Shown here: positions 44,450 to 54,554 of the stretch, piece after piece | Numbering within the stretch: position 1 is the stretch's first letter | How the letters are laid out: every line of letters begins with the position of its first letter | Origin: Orobanche coerulescens | Taxonomy: Eukaryota; Streptophyta; Magnoliopsida; Lamiales; Orobanchaceae | Assembly: GCA_033398695.1 (NCBI GenBank) | Contig: CM065804.1 | Location: 39,323,501 to 39,387,500, forward strand | Direction of reading: 5' to 3' | Length of the DNA stretch: 64,000 bases | Program-made: the position numbers and the translations under genes | Notes under the pieces: model-generated | What the model saw: the letters and a program-made list of their open reading frames with translations, nothing else | Told to the model about the DNA's origin: nothing | The model's database searches: none

Positions 44450-45268
44450 TTAGTTGAGCTCGGATAATCGACACATGCCGATGCTTCTCACATGTTTCTC
44501 AAATGTAGATTTCGGCAGAGACTTAGTGAACAAGTCTGCGATATTCTCATTGGAACTCACTTGTTTCACTTCGATATTCAGCAATTTCTGCTGCTGCTGA
44601 TTATAAAAGAACTTCGGCGCAATATGCTTGGTATTGTCACCCTTTATGAAACCTAACTTTATCTGCTCAATGCATGCCGCATTGTCCTCAAAGATGCAAG
44701 TAGGGGTTGCTGTTGTAGGATCTAATCCACACGTTCCTCGTATATGGTCTATGACTGACCGTAGCCAAATGCACTCCCTTACGGATTCGTGCAATGCAAT
44801 TATCTCTGCATGGTTCGAGGAAGTAGCAACCAGGGTCTGCTTGGTAGATCGCCAAGATATTGACGTATTCCCAATGGTGAACACATAACCAGTTTGGGAA
44901 CGTCCTTTATGCGGGTCAGAGAGATAACCGGCATCAGCAAATCCAACTAACGTGTCGTTAGGATTCTCTGCATAATGGGTAAGCTTGCTCGCATTAGCAC
45001 TTCTGGTAGTCAAGCTACCATGCTTAGCTGCAATATCAGAGGAAGATCGACGGTCGGTATGCATCGTCTTAACCTCAACATTTCCTTTCGGAATATCGCT
45101 CTCTCTTGCGTAGGGAAAGAACAATCCAAGGTCACTGGAGCCTTTCAAGTATCGAAAGATGTGTTTTACTCCATTCCAATGCCTTATCGTGGGAGCGGAG
45201 CTAAATCTCGCTAACAGATTCACAGAGAATGCGATGTCTGGACGAGTACATTGATCCAGATACAACAA
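44450..45268 (-). CDS. Element C RNase H
   Basis: A 272-residue ORF: TRPDIAFSVNLLARF, VKHIFRYLKG, GFADAGYLSDPHKGRSQTGYVF, WRSTKQTLVATSSNHAEIIAL, FEDNAACI and NIADLFTKSLPKSTF, complete to its stop near the polypurine tract. Only one in-frame TAG (just upstream, about 45313) separates it from the RT ORF. Confidence 0.85.
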   Translation of the reverse strand: MLYLDQCTRPDIAFSVNLLARFSSAPTIRHWNGVKHIFRYLKGSSDLGLFFPYARESDIPKGNVEVKTMHTDRRSSSDIAAKHGSLTTRSANASKLTHYAENPNDTLVGFADAGYLSDPHKGRSQTGYVFTIGNTSISWRSTKQTLVATSSNHAEIIALHESVRECIWLRSVIDHIRGTCGLDPTTATPTCIFEDNAACIEQIKLGFIKGDNTKHIAPKFFYNQQQQKLLNIEVKQVSSNENIADLFTKSLPKSTFEKHVRSIGMCRLSELN

Positions 45269-45310
45269 CGCACCAATTGCGCTAAGGTACGGTGTTTCTG
45301 CTCCAAGGAC

Positions 45311-46186
45311 CTATTCATCCTCCTCTTTGGGACGAAACGGATCCTTGTTCATTTCCAGACTTCGACCAATCATGGGGGTAGCAAGAGGATCTGCCTTGTC
45401 CATACTAAATCGCCTGAGAATTTTGTGGACATAGGCAGACTGATGAATGAGTATGCCATCATCTCGATGTTCTAGCTCTAAACCCAAGCAGAATCGAGTC
45501 CTCCCCAGATCCTTCATCTCGAATTCAGATTTAAGGTAGCGGGCCGTTTCATTGACCTCATCTATGGTACCGATAACATTCATGTCATCTACATAGACGG
45601 CTACAATCACGAATCCTGTATCTGTTCTTTTCACGAAAATGCATGGACAGATGTCACTGTTCTCGTATCCCTTCCCAACCAAGTATTCACTTAGGCGGTT
45701 GTACCACATCCTTCCGGATTGTTTCAACCCATACAGTGAACGACGCAATTTCACAGCGTAAGCGCTCCGTGGTTTAGAGCTACTTGATTTGGGCAATGAA
45801 ATCCCTTCGGGGACTTTCATATAAATATCCGTATCTAGATCCCCATAAAGATACGCTATAACCACATCCATAAGATGCATGTTCAGTTTTTCGGACACTA
45901 CCAAACTGACTAAGTAGCGGAAAGTGATGATGTCCATAACGGGAGAATACGTCTCCTCGTAGTCAATGCCAGGGTGCTGCGAGAAGCCTTGGGCAACTAG
46001 TCTCGCTTTGTAACGCATGACCTCATCCTTATCATTGCGTTTACGAACAAAGACCCACTTATGTCCAACTGGTTTAACGCCCACGGGTATTGGCTCGATA
46101 CGGCCAAATACCTCACGTTTAGCCATTGAGTCTAGTTCAGCCTGCATTGCATCTTCCCATTTCGCCAATCGGCTCGTTGTTGACAC
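45311..46186 (-). CDS. Element C reverse transcriptase
   Basis: Copia RT with GHKWVFVRKRNDKDEV, ARLVAQGFSQHPGIDYEETYSPV, VVIAYLYGDLDTDIYM, LYGLKQSGRMWYNRL and AVYVDDMNVIG; the catalytic YVDD is at residues 198-201. It overlaps the integrase ORF by about 50 bp in another frame, so a frame change separates them. Catalytic residues look intact. Confidence 0.85.
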   Translation of the reverse strand: MSTTSRLAKWEDAMQAELDSMAKREVFGRIEPIPVGVKPVGHKWVFVRKRNDKDEVMRYKARLVAQGFSQHPGIDYEETYSPVMDIITFRYLVSLVVSEKLNMHLMDVVIAYLYGDLDTDIYMKVPEGISLPKSSSSKPRSAYAVKLRRSLYGLKQSGRMWYNRLSEYLVGKGYENSDICPCIFVKRTDTGFVIVAVYVDDMNVIGTIDEVNETARYLKSEFEMKDLGRTRFCLGLELEHRDDGILIHQSAYVHKILRRFSMDKADPLATPMIGRSLEMNKDPFRPKEEDE

Positions 46187-47751
46187 TCAGCAACCGAGCG
46201 CGGATCAGCGTCATCGTCTTCAATAATTTCTTGAGCGACGGAGTAGGCAAAAGCATCGTCGACTAGCGTGGACGACCTGTCCAATAGTACGTATTCACTC
46301 GTACATTGCATCGAGATTTCTTTATTCTGTGACATCAACAAAGTTTCCGACGCGTCCGTCGATTGTTCCATTGTTGATTCGAGGACATATTCGTAGTCAG
46401 AGATAATCTCGTGTGACGGAGTCACTGTGTCGATGATGAGAGGATTTTGTGCCTCTGTTCCTCTTCTCTTTCGAGGTTCGGTATCCTTTCTGCCCACTGG
46501 CCTCCCCCTCTTTCGAGCAGGGATAAGAGCAGCCGAAGCAGCCGTCCCACCACTAAGGTTGACGCCGGGGGCATCATTCCTTTGGGCGGCTGAACCTTGC
46601 CCTATAACTGGGACTTCTAACCTTGCAGGAACATTCACAGCGGGAATGGTAGATCTTGTCACGTTCGCATTATCAGTAAAGCTGTCGGGCTTTGAATCCG
46701 CAACTTTCTGAAGACTGAGAATACGTTGCACTTCTAGCTCGGATTGAGCTGTGCGGGGATCTTGATGAGGCAAGGAGGGAGCACACCAGATAATTTCCTG
46801 GCGTTCAACTGGAATCGTTCGATTCCTCTCTCCCCCTAACGACGGGAAGTTTGTCTCATCAAAGTGACAGTCTGCAAATCTTGCAGTAAACAAATCTCCT
46901 GTCAAAGGTTCCAAATAGCGGACAATTTTAGGCGATTCATAGCCAACATATATACTTAATCGTCTTTGCGGACCCATTTTAGTACGCTGTGGAGGCGTAA
47001 TTGGCACATAGACTGCACAACCAAAAATGCGTAAGTGTGAAATATCAGGCTCATATCCAGTTACCAACTGGTATGCACTAAACGGTTGATTGGCAGTGGG
47101 TCGAAAGCGAATAAGTATAGCCGCATGAAAAATTGCATAACCCCAGGCAGAAATCGGCAAGTTGGTGCGCAATATCAATGCTCGGGCGATAAGCTGTAAC
47201 CGCTTAATCATAGCCTCGGCAAGGCCATTCTGTGAAAGAACATGGGGGACGGGATGTTCAACATCAATCCCAATCGACATGCAATAGTCGTCAAAAGACT
47301 TTGACGTAAACTCTCCAGCATTGTCCAATCTTAATGACGAGATTGGGAAGTTGGGGTGGTTAGCCCGTAACTTGATGATTTGTGCTAGGAGTTTAGCAAA
47401 TGCAGCGTTTCTCGTGGATAGCAGAGCGACGTGTGACCATCGCGTCGATGCATCAACCAGAACCATAAAGTATCTGAATGGTCCGCACTCTGGCTGAATA
47501 GGTCCACATATGTCCCCTTGAATTCTTTGTAAGAAGCAGATGTTTTGTGTTGAGTCTTTAGCAAAGGACGGAGATGGTATCAACTTTGCTAGTGAACAGG
47601 CTTTGCAAAACGATTTATGGGCATTAGAAATTGCCACGGAAGCCTCGGGATTTACGAGAGATGCACCGTCAACCTTATCAGGGCGTGCGATCTTTAGTCC
47701 CGGTGATACGGTATCAAGCTCACTCACATCAATGTCGATATCGAGTGGTGC
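46132..47751 (-). CDS. Element C integrase
   Basis: A 531-residue ORF (from 47727). CKACSLAK (41-48) is the end of the zinc finger; catalytic D72 (GDICGP), D135 (RLDNAGEF) and E171 (NGLAEAM) have 35 residues between the last two. The GKKP/W region is followed by a long linker with a basic segment (PARKRGRPVGRKD) that could be a nuclear signal. It is separated from the protease ORF by a frame change near 47750. Confidence 0.85.
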   Translation of the reverse strand, partial: APLDIDIDVSELDTVSPGLKIARPDKVDGASLVNPEASVAISNAHKSFCKACSLAKLIPSPSFAKDSTQNICFLQRIQGDICGPIQPECGPFRYFMVLVDASTRWSHVALLSTRNAAFAKLLAQIIKLRANHPNFPISSLRLDNAGEFTSKSFDDYCMSIGIDVEHPVPHVLSQNGLAEAMIKRLQLIARALILRTNLPISAWGYAIFHAAILIRFRPTANQPFSAYQLVTGYEPDISHLRIFGCAVYVPITPPQRTKMGPQRRLSIYVGYESPKIVRYLEPLTGDLFTARFADCHFDETNFPSLGGERNRTIPVERQEIIWCAPSLPHQDPRTAQSELEVQRILSLQKVADSKPDSFTDNANVTRSTIPAVNVPARLEVPVIGQGSAAQRNDAPGVNLSGGTAASAALIPARKRGRPVGRKDTEPRKRRGTEAQNPLIIDTVTPSHEIISDYEYVLESTMEQSTDASETLLMSQNKEISMQCTSEYVLLDRSSTLVDDAFAYSVAQEIIEDDDADPRSVAECQQRADWRNGKMQCRLN

Positions 47752-48294
47752 TTACAATCGTTTTCTGGACTTGAAAAACGGATGACCATGTGAGTTTTTC
47801 AAAATGCGAATTATCATGTCGCGTCCAGGGTGACCGAGTCGGTCATGCCATAGTTGGTATGCTTCGGAATCACATAGTTCGTGACTCACAGCATAGGATT
47901 CAATAACCATTATTGTAGTCTGGTATAAACCACTACTTAGACTCATAAGTTTCTCGAGAACGCGGCGTCTTCTGCATTCTGCCAGAGTAACACACAAAAA
48001 TTCTGTCCCATTCTCACAATGTGTATCAAGGTGATAACCGTTGGCACGGATGTCCCTAAAACTTAGCAAGGTTCGATTTGCTCTTGGGGCATAGAGAGCA
48101 TTTGTGACATTAATATGCATACCATTAGGTAGCAAGAAATGAGCAGGTCCCCTCCCTTGAATTACTTGGGAGGAACCAATTATTTTTGTCACTGAGGATA
48201 TGTATGGCACAATATCCTTGAATAATTGCCTATTCCGAAGAATAGTGTGGGTTGTTCCACTATCAGCAAGGCACTCAATTTCGCCACGAGACAT
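47752..48294 (-). CDS. Element C protease and pre-integrase; pol start
   Basis: Begins with ATG at 48294 directly after TTGTAG. The protease active-site word is LADSGTTHTIL with Asp at residue 11, unusually close to the N-terminus, so this ATG is almost at the domain edge. The pre-integrase word LWHDRLGHPGRDM follows near the end. Pol thus begins as a separate ORF, not as a gag fusion. Confidence 0.8.
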   Translation of the reverse strand: MSRGEIECLADSGTTHTILRNRQLFKDIVPYISSVTKIIGSSQVIQGRGPAHFLLPNGMHINVTNALYAPRANRTLLSFRDIRANGYHLDTHCENGTEFLCVTLAECRRRRVLEKLMSLSSGLYQTTIMVIESYAVSHELCDSEAYQLWHDRLGHPGRDMIIRILKNSHGHPFFKSRKRL

Positions 48295-49136
48295 CTACAA
48301 TAAGACATGAAACTCGATTAGTCTTGTGATGAAAGACATAGCGAAAACTCATTAACTTCAAGTTTGGGGAAATTCGACCAAGTTGGTTAGGATCAAAGTT
48401 AGCACAATCGCTGGAAATAATTTCCGTGCAGCTTGACCTTTGTTTATTAAAATAGCAATAACTTCTTCGTTAAGAAGGCTATGGACGAACGGTCAGTTGT
48501 TATGGAAACTAGACTTCCGTATCTTTCTGTCCATAGGGCGTGAACTTTATGGATCATTAAACTCATATCTCAGTGCTCGTTTTAAGTTGCTATTTTGGTA
48601 TTTTCCTATTGTTGAGTGATAGAGCAAGGTTGAAGCCTTTTTCAAAGGCATTATTGTTGATACAATACTATGGAAATATGGCCATAGGAGCGTTTAAACA
48701 CTTCAAAACACATCTTGGTGTTCGATTTATATCTCGGCTCATGATCTTTTTGGTAACTCCAACTTGGTAGACTTGCAGAGAAAGTAGGAATGTCGGTACA
48801 GCTAAGGCTGTTTAAAAACCACTGATTCCGTTTGAACTTTCAAAGCATAAACAAATACCAAGGAGGATGCGCCTAGTCTTGATCAAAAGTTTTGATGAAA
48901 TCCACCAATATATCAAATTTAACCAAGCTATTCATTACTGAGCAATTCTTTTGTGATAAACCAAACATGCTTTCGAAGGGAAAAATAAAATTCGTTTTTG
49001 CACAATCATAGCAATTAAAAGAATTTTATTCATCATGGACAACTTTATTACATTCATGAAAATCCAAAGTAGTTCTCGGAAACTAGAAACAAGACAAAAC
49101 ATAACCAAAGCATAAAACTAGTCAAACTACAATGAT
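48295..49136 (-). other. Gag-pol spacer of element C, ending in an acceptor-like site
   Basis: 842 bases between the gag stop and the pol ATG, AT-rich, without an ORF of note and with no recognised insertion. Its last bases on the minus strand are TGTCTTATTGTAG|ATG, a good 3' splice-site consensus (pyrimidine-rich run then TAG). Removing it, or splicing from the leader donor to this site, would give a pol mRNA starting at its first codon. Confidence 0.6.
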
Positions 49137-50216
49137 CTAGTCAAAGTCGGCAACATCCATATGTTGGTCTTTGTCCGCAATGGTGAGAGGAGGGATCTCA
49201 GTCTGGATCTCAGTATGGTTCACCTCCGTATTCTCATTATCTTCTTCCATGTAATTTGACTCTTGAGTCAAATATTGTTTATAGTGCTTGTAGTAAGTTT
49301 GGATGTTCTTTGGCGCTTTGCAATTGCGGTAAGTATGCTTCTTCGATCCGCAAGTATAGCAATTTCGGCCTTCCTTTGGAGTGGTTCCATTCCCGGCGGC
49401 AGGAGGCGGTCCACGTGGTTGGGTTCCATTGGGTCCCGTGGCCGAGCCACCTTGCCTCTTCCACACATTGGAACGACGACCTCGTCTTTTCCCTTGCTTG
49501 CTCGAGTCATGCATTCGTGGTGCGTGCAAAAACTGAGTAGCGTTGCCTTTTCTATTTTGTCGTGGTGCTTTCCTGTGGGTAGCCTGATTCACTTCCGGAA
49601 TCGGCTTCGTACCAGCTGGGCGCGCATTGATATTGAGAATAATCTCATGGTGCCTTTCTTTTTTCGCGAGGTGGGAGATAAGGTCACTAAAGTTTTTAAT
49701 TCTCCCTTCCTCATAGGCAACGCGCAACTGATGAGCAATCACACTTGCTCCCACGGGAAACGTGTTAAGAGTCTTCTCAATCAAATCTTGATCAGACTTC
49801 TTGACACCACAAAAACCAAGATCAGCGCGAAGATCGAGGATAGCTTGATTATAGGCTTCCACATTCGCATAATCCAAAAATCGGATTTGCTCCCACTGAA
49901 GTTGCAATTCGGGGAAGCGCTGATCATGCACATTATTAAATCGTTGTTCGAGTGTATCCCATAGTTCTTTGGGAGTTTGCAAATTCATACAACACTTGTT
50001 CAACAACGGATGTATATGTCTACGCAAGTACATCAGTGCATTAGCCTTGGTTTCCTCGCTCGGTTCTTGAGCGGTAGGCTCGTTAGAGGGAAAGATGGTG
50101 GTGGTAAATCTCTTACCGACGAACGCCAAGCGAACGTCTGAGACCCACCTATGGTACTCCTTACCAGCATGGTCAAGGATGTCGAACTCCGGATGAACAT
50201 TGGAGCTTTGTGCCAT
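49137..50216 (-). CDS. Element C gag
   Basis: A complete 359-residue gag starting at ATG 50216 (MAQSSNVHPE), directly after TTGTAG. It has the copia gag (UBN2-like) region (LWDTLEQRFNNV, LQLQWEQIRFLDY, AYNQAILDLR), a basic Gly/Arg-rich linker, a CCHC zinc knuckle at C286, C289, H294 and C299, and an acidic C-terminal tail. It is open from end to end, unlike pol, so capsid protein could still be produced. Confidence 0.9.
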   Translation of the reverse strand: MAQSSNVHPEFDILDHAGKEYHRWVSDVRLAFVGKRFTTTIFPSNEPTAQEPSEETKANALMYLRRHIHPLLNKCCMNLQTPKELWDTLEQRFNNVHDQRFPELQLQWEQIRFLDYANVEAYNQAILDLRADLGFCGVKKSDQDLIEKTLNTFPVGASVIAHQLRVAYEEGRIKNFSDLISHLAKKERHHEIILNINARPAGTKPIPEVNQATHRKAPRQNRKGNATQFLHAPRMHDSSKQGKRRGRRSNVWKRQGGSATGPNGTQPRGPPPAAGNGTTPKEGRNCYTCGSKKHTYRNCKAPKNIQTYYKHYKQYLTQESNYMEEDNENTEVNHTEIQTEIPPLTIADKDQHMDVADFD

Positions 50217-50615
50217 CTACAAGATATAAACAAGAGGAAGTTAGTCTTGTTGGATTTTCAGTGACAATGTAAACGGTCACAATCGATGCTTTTAAAAGCG
50301 TGTAACATAACCGTTACTCGATTTACTTCCCTTAATTGTTGTTTAGTAAAGTCGACAAAAAACAGCGATATCAGATCGCACCCAGATACGTGGTGTATGC
50401 AACAACCACAAGTATCGACTTTCAACAATTCCGTGACTCCCCCAGGATCGTCACACAGTTTTCTTCGACACGCAGAGATACCGACTTCTCTCGCGGTCTC
50501 ATCCACCAAAAAGTAGTGTGGGAGATAAAGAACCCAAAGACCCGTGTCCCCAAAACAAAAATTCCCAAAAGGAGAGAATTGAATAGGGACAAGTCAGATA
50601 ATTACCTCGATTATA
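50217..50615 (-). other. Candidate leader intron of element C
   Basis: The minus strand has ATCGAG|GTAATT at 50615 and TATATCTTGTAG|ATG at 50217, a 399-base segment with plausible donor and acceptor. The acceptor touches the gag ATG, and its TTGTAG is identical to the one before the pol ATG. Predicted from consensus only. Confidence 0.45.
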
Positions 50616-50763
50616 AAATTAGGCACGTGCTGAATTTGTGGTGTGCTTCGATCTACCAGTTGGTACTCGATGTGACGACGTGAAACCGGAGGCACAATTT
50701 TGGCGGCTTCCGAAGATAAGTTGATGTTCGGGTTTTGGTCCGAGATTCAGAACCGGGTCGGAC

Positions 50764-51180
50764 TTGGCTGGGCTGGAGCTGGCCGGCGGCGGTGGTCAGC
50801 GGCGGTCGACGGCGGCGGCGGTTGGCGGCGGTCGGCGGCGGCGGTCCGGCGGTGATGTTCCGGCTGGACTGGATCGGCGGCAGCTGGTAGCGGTGGCGGT
50901 GGCCGGTCTTTGGCGCTGGTGGCGCGTCAGTGTTGTGCTGGCGGCAGGCTGGGCGGCCAGTAGCGGCCAGGTATCTTTGGCGGCGCTAAGCGCTCTGGCG
51001 CTGGTGATAGGGCGGTGGCGGTATTGGCAAGTGATGGCGGCGGCTAAGCGATGGCGGGCGGCAGCGGCGAGCGATGGTGGCCAGTCTTGTGGCGGTGGGT
51101 GATGGCAGCGCTGTGGCGCTGGCTGGGCGGCGGTGCTCGTGGCGATGGCAGTACTGGCGCCGGCAGCGGCGGTGGTAGGG
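50764..51180 (-). repeat. GC-rich CGG/GCC-type tract in element C leader
   Basis: About 420 bases dominated by GGCGGC, GGTGGC and CTGGCGG words, far richer in GC than any neighbour and on the leader strand reading as CCGCC repeats. Both strands give long chance ORFs of Ala/Gly/Arg/Pro. It lies between the primer-binding site and the candidate intron; strong RNA structure or a captured gene fragment are possible. Confidence 0.75.
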
Positions 51181-51220
51181 CTTGGCCGATTTTTCTTCTT
51201 CTTTTTTTTTTTTCGTTCGA

Positions 51221-51237
51221 GCTACGTGCTGATAACG
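51221..51237 (-). other. Primer-binding region of element C
   Basis: Directly inside the 5' LTR the minus strand reads CGTTATCAGCACGTAGC. The ATCAGCACG word is common at this position in plant copia elements. I do not name the tRNA. Confidence 0.55.
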
Positions 51238-51468
51238 TGTTTGAGGAGAAAGTAAAGACAGCAAATCAATTGTATTGATAACAATGAATAGAGGGGCCTT
51301 TATATAGGCATTACAAAGAGAGTCTTTCCATACATAGGATTCCTAGTTAAGGTAAGACATCTAACAGGATCCTACTACTTATGGAAGAGTCTAGAACCTT
51401 CCATAACTCTTATCCCCCTACAACTAGTATTAGGTAAGACACCAATACGGGAAGGATATCCCGAAACA
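51238..51468 (-). mobile_element. 5' LTR of element C
   Basis: 231 bp, same ends as the 3' copy, with a TATA box on the minus strand near 51299-51306. About five substitutions relative to the other LTR, counted by eye. Confidence 0.85.
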
Positions 51469-51956
51469 AGTTCATAATACTTTCAAAAAATTAACTTCTT
51501 TATATTTGTGGGAGAAATACTTTGGGCCCGTAATTTTAGTGAGTTTTGATTTAAAAATAATATATTTACGGGCTTGTGATTAATGAATTTTTTTTTGGAA
51601 CATGTAAATCTAGACTAATTTAAAGGGGTTTATTGGATTAAGATTTTATTGAATTTTTTTGGACTTTAAAGGTATTCAATTCGGATTTTGAAAAGTCCTT
51701 AAAAATCTTGAGGTATTCAATTCAGATTTTAAAAACTCTTTAAAAATCCTGAGGTATTTAAAACTTTATAAACTTTTAAAGATTTTAAAATCTCATGAAT
51801 TTTCTAGGATTTTCATTCAAAAATAGAAAGAGAAAATCCTCCAGAAATCTTACCTCATCACATGAGATTTTGATGAACTTTTTCACCTTTCTTCTCTCTG
51901 TGTGTGCGACCCTCCTCTCTTCGACAGTCACATTTGAAACATCTGATCCCCATTCA
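51469..51956. other. AT-rich interval with a 41-bp direct repeat, no gene seen
   Basis: The word AGGTATTCAATTC and following bases occur at 51670 and 51711, period 41. ATTCAATTCAGATTTT is the kind of sequence seen in some MITE termini, but no matching inverted end was found. No protein-like ORF. Confidence 0.45.
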
Positions 51957-52395
51957 ATTATTATTATTATGATTATTATTATTATTATTTATTATTATTG
52001 TTATTATTATTATTATTATTACTACTACGATTACCATTATTATTATTACTATTATTATTATTATACTATTACTACTATTATTATTATTACTATTATTATT
52101 ACTATTACTATTATTATTATTTATTATTATTATTATTATTATCATTATTATTATTTCTACTGTCATTATTATTACTACTATTATTATTATTACTATTATT
52201 ATTACTACTATTATTACGATTAATATTATTATTGCTATTACTATTACTATTATTATTTTTATTGTTATTACTATTATTATTATTAATATTACTATTATTG
52301 TTATTAATATTGCTATTGTTGTTATTATTATTATTATTTATTATTACTATTACTATTATTATTATTACTATTAATAATTTTATGATTAGATGAAA
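51957..52395. repeat. ATT trinucleotide microsatellite (~435 bp)
   Basis: Nearly uninterrupted ATT/TTA units with ACT, GTT and ATC substitutions. All ORFs over this region (long Leu, Tyr or Asn/Ile runs) are artefacts of the repeat. It directly follows, on the minus strand, the stop codon of the exon-like piece at 52402. Confidence 0.95.
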
Positions 52396-52401
52396 AACAG
52401 T

Positions 52402-52566
52402 TTACAAGAAATTAGTGGGCAACCGAGATACTATTTGGGTTCCCACTCCTTTTGCAATAACAAAACCAACTCGAGTAAAGATATAAGCAGCAGCGCGTCT
52501 CCCAGCATCCTGAGATACCGAAATCTTCTGAATCCGTTTGAGTAAGGCAACTGCGCCCGCCTCCAA
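52402..52566 (-). pseudogene. Terminal-exon-like fragment of an unrecognised gene
   Basis: The minus-strand frame upstream of the TAA at 52402 reads EAGAVALLKRIQKISVSQDA, then GRRAAAYIFTRVGF and GTQIVSRLPTNFL. It looks like genuine protein rather than a repeat translation and does not match a retrotransposon domain I know. The frame runs to 52566 and is cut there by the LTR of element D (start 52567). It could be the last exon of a host gene or a captured gene fragment. No function is proposed. Confidence 0.35.
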
Positions 52567-53308
52567 TGTAACACCCCCAAAACCATATGTGAATATTACA
52601 CGCCGTAGACCCTTTTTCACGAGGATCTACCAGGCTATACCTTACAAAACGACCAAATGCTTGCCCGGCCAGGGTCAAATAATAAAATAATACAGAACGT
52701 TAAGGTCACTTACACGTGAATACACAGACCGATGAGGTCACACAACTCAATCAACAAAACTGACTTATACAACATTACCCACACAGGGGTCGAAACACAA
52801 TACAGCGGAAGACTGAAATCAACTCTGACAATATAACCAAACTCTACCAACTCTCAACTCTTGATTAGTATCGTAGCTCATCACTTCCCGTGCCAATCCT
52901 ATGACTGCTCCTCTGAACCTACAAGCACCTAGACACAAAACAGACATCCACCCCCCGATTACTCGGGGGTTAACAAAATTCCACTATTTTGCTAGTGCAA
53001 GTATAATATGATACGAAATGCAACAAGTAAATAGCAACCACAAACTGTGGATATCAACTATCAAAATGTTCCCGAGAAGATTTAGAATTTCGGAAATGAA
53101 CAAGAAGTATTTGAAAAGGAACTCATTAGCTCGGGGATTTTTAAAATAAAACTCTTTTGCACCTCAAGTCCCAATTTACAAAACCTTTTCGAAAACGTTA
53201 GGGCCTCAGCCCGATTCTCATTTCAAAACACACTAGATAAGATACCATTTTGAGTCCGTGACCCAACTTAAAAACGTTATACAATTAATCACTGATATAC
53301 AATCACCG

Positions 53309-53622
53309 TTCGTACACCTCATGTACCGAACTATGGAGGACTTGTTGGACCCTACCCGGACCACACACATTGTTCGTACACATCATGTACCGAACTCCAG
53401 AGGCCTAGTCGGACCCTACCTGGAACATACACGTTGTTCGTACAGATCATGTAACGAACTCCAGAGGCCTCGTCAGACCTTACCTGGAACACACCTTATT
53501 CGTACACATCATGTACCAAACTCCATAGGCCTCGTCAGACCTTACCTGGAACACACCTTATTCGTACACATCATGTACCGAACTCCAGAGGCCTCGTCAG
53601 ACCTTACCTGGAACACACGCAT
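53309..53622. repeat. Five 62-64-bp tandem repeats in element D LTR
   Basis: Units start at 53309, 53373, 53437, 53499 and 53561, each with TTCGTACAC, ATGTACCGAAC and AGGCCTCGTC words. The last two are nearly identical. They lie in the transcribed part of the LTR, where B (CAGAGGCCCCG) and the solo LTR have comparable repeats. The plus-strand ORF 53258-53644 is a by-product. Confidence 0.85.
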
Positions 53623-54530
53623 CATCACAACACGACTCATATGATCAACTCAACATATCACCACAAGTAACACACATTATTGTCAATATGTCACACCATT
53701 CAAAAATACGTCGTAATACATATTCAAATATGTAATAAAATCAACAAACAAATATCATAATCATCACGACAATTCAACTATGACCAATCACGCACGACAC
53801 GAACCATATGATTAACATAACCAACACGATTCCACGATAATAACCAAATGAGTACATCATCACTACCATCAATTGTTCACATTTATAAAATCACGCGAAG
53901 CATATTCACGAAGGAAAAACAATTCATCATAAATCTAACACGAAGTCTCTATCCACAAGACACAATTCGTATAGCAAGATACTTGCCTCGATTGTCGGCG
54001 CCCGAATATTCCTACGAATACGGCACAACTCGGAGAAACCCCGAACACCTACAATCCTCCGGCAAAAAACAACAAAGATACGTTTACAATGAGAATCAAA
54101 ACCGAAAACAACGGAAATCTCATCAAACTATCGAAAGGAAACTCATAGGGGCATTTAATCGAACACTAAATGTTCAATAATTCCCAAGAACACTCGAATC
54201 GTCAATCGAGTTAAACAAACTTGATATATGGAAATACAATCCACAGAACACGATTAATAACATCATACTACACCAACCAATGTATCAAAATCGGACTAGA
54301 ATCGAAATCAAGAATAAATTCTCCAAAAAGTCAACTTGAAGGAAAATCAAGAAATATACCTTGATTCGACGAAGAACACGGATTGGATGATGATATAATC
54401 AACAAGAATCTTCAAAAACGCCTAGAAATCGAGTGGAATCGACCAAAAACTCCACTCCCCGACTTTTCCCGTCGCCAGCCGCCACCCGGGTGAAGAAATG
54501 GTGTAAAAATGCGGTCTGGCCCGTCCCTGG

Positions 54531-54542
54531 CCTATATATATG
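54531..54542 (-). promoter_or_regulatory. TATA box of element D LTR
   Basis: The minus strand reads CATATATATAGG, about 12 bp downstream of the last palindrome. Transcription would start near 54500. Confidence 0.7.
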
Positions 54543-54554
54543 GCCGACAACGTT

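Larger units (their letters stand above)
44014..51468 (-). mobile_element. Element C: copia retrotransposon, nearly complete
   Basis: 231-bp LTRs at 44014-44244 and 51238-51468 with about five differences by eye (about 98% identity) enclose, in minus orientation, leader, gag, spacer, protease, integrase, RT and RNase H, the Ty1/copia order. Flanks are AATTC and AGTTC, a target duplication with one mismatch. On the minus strand the LTR is TGTTTCGGGATA...CAAACA. Pol carries two frame changes and one stop. I do not assign the lineage with confidence. Confidence 0.9.

Noticed and set aside
50764..51278. GC-rich ORFs of Ala/Gly/Arg or Pro/His/Arg on both strands
   Set aside because: They arise from the GGCGGC-type tract in the leader of element C and show no domain.
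51795..52393. Long ORFs on both strands encoding Leu, Tyr, Ile or Asn runs
   Set aside because: They are translations of the ATT microsatellite and have no protein-like composition.
53258..53644. 128-codon plus-strand ORF with repeated motifs
   Set aside because: It is the reading of five 62-64-bp tandem repeats in the D LTR, antisense to the element; no evidence of coding function.
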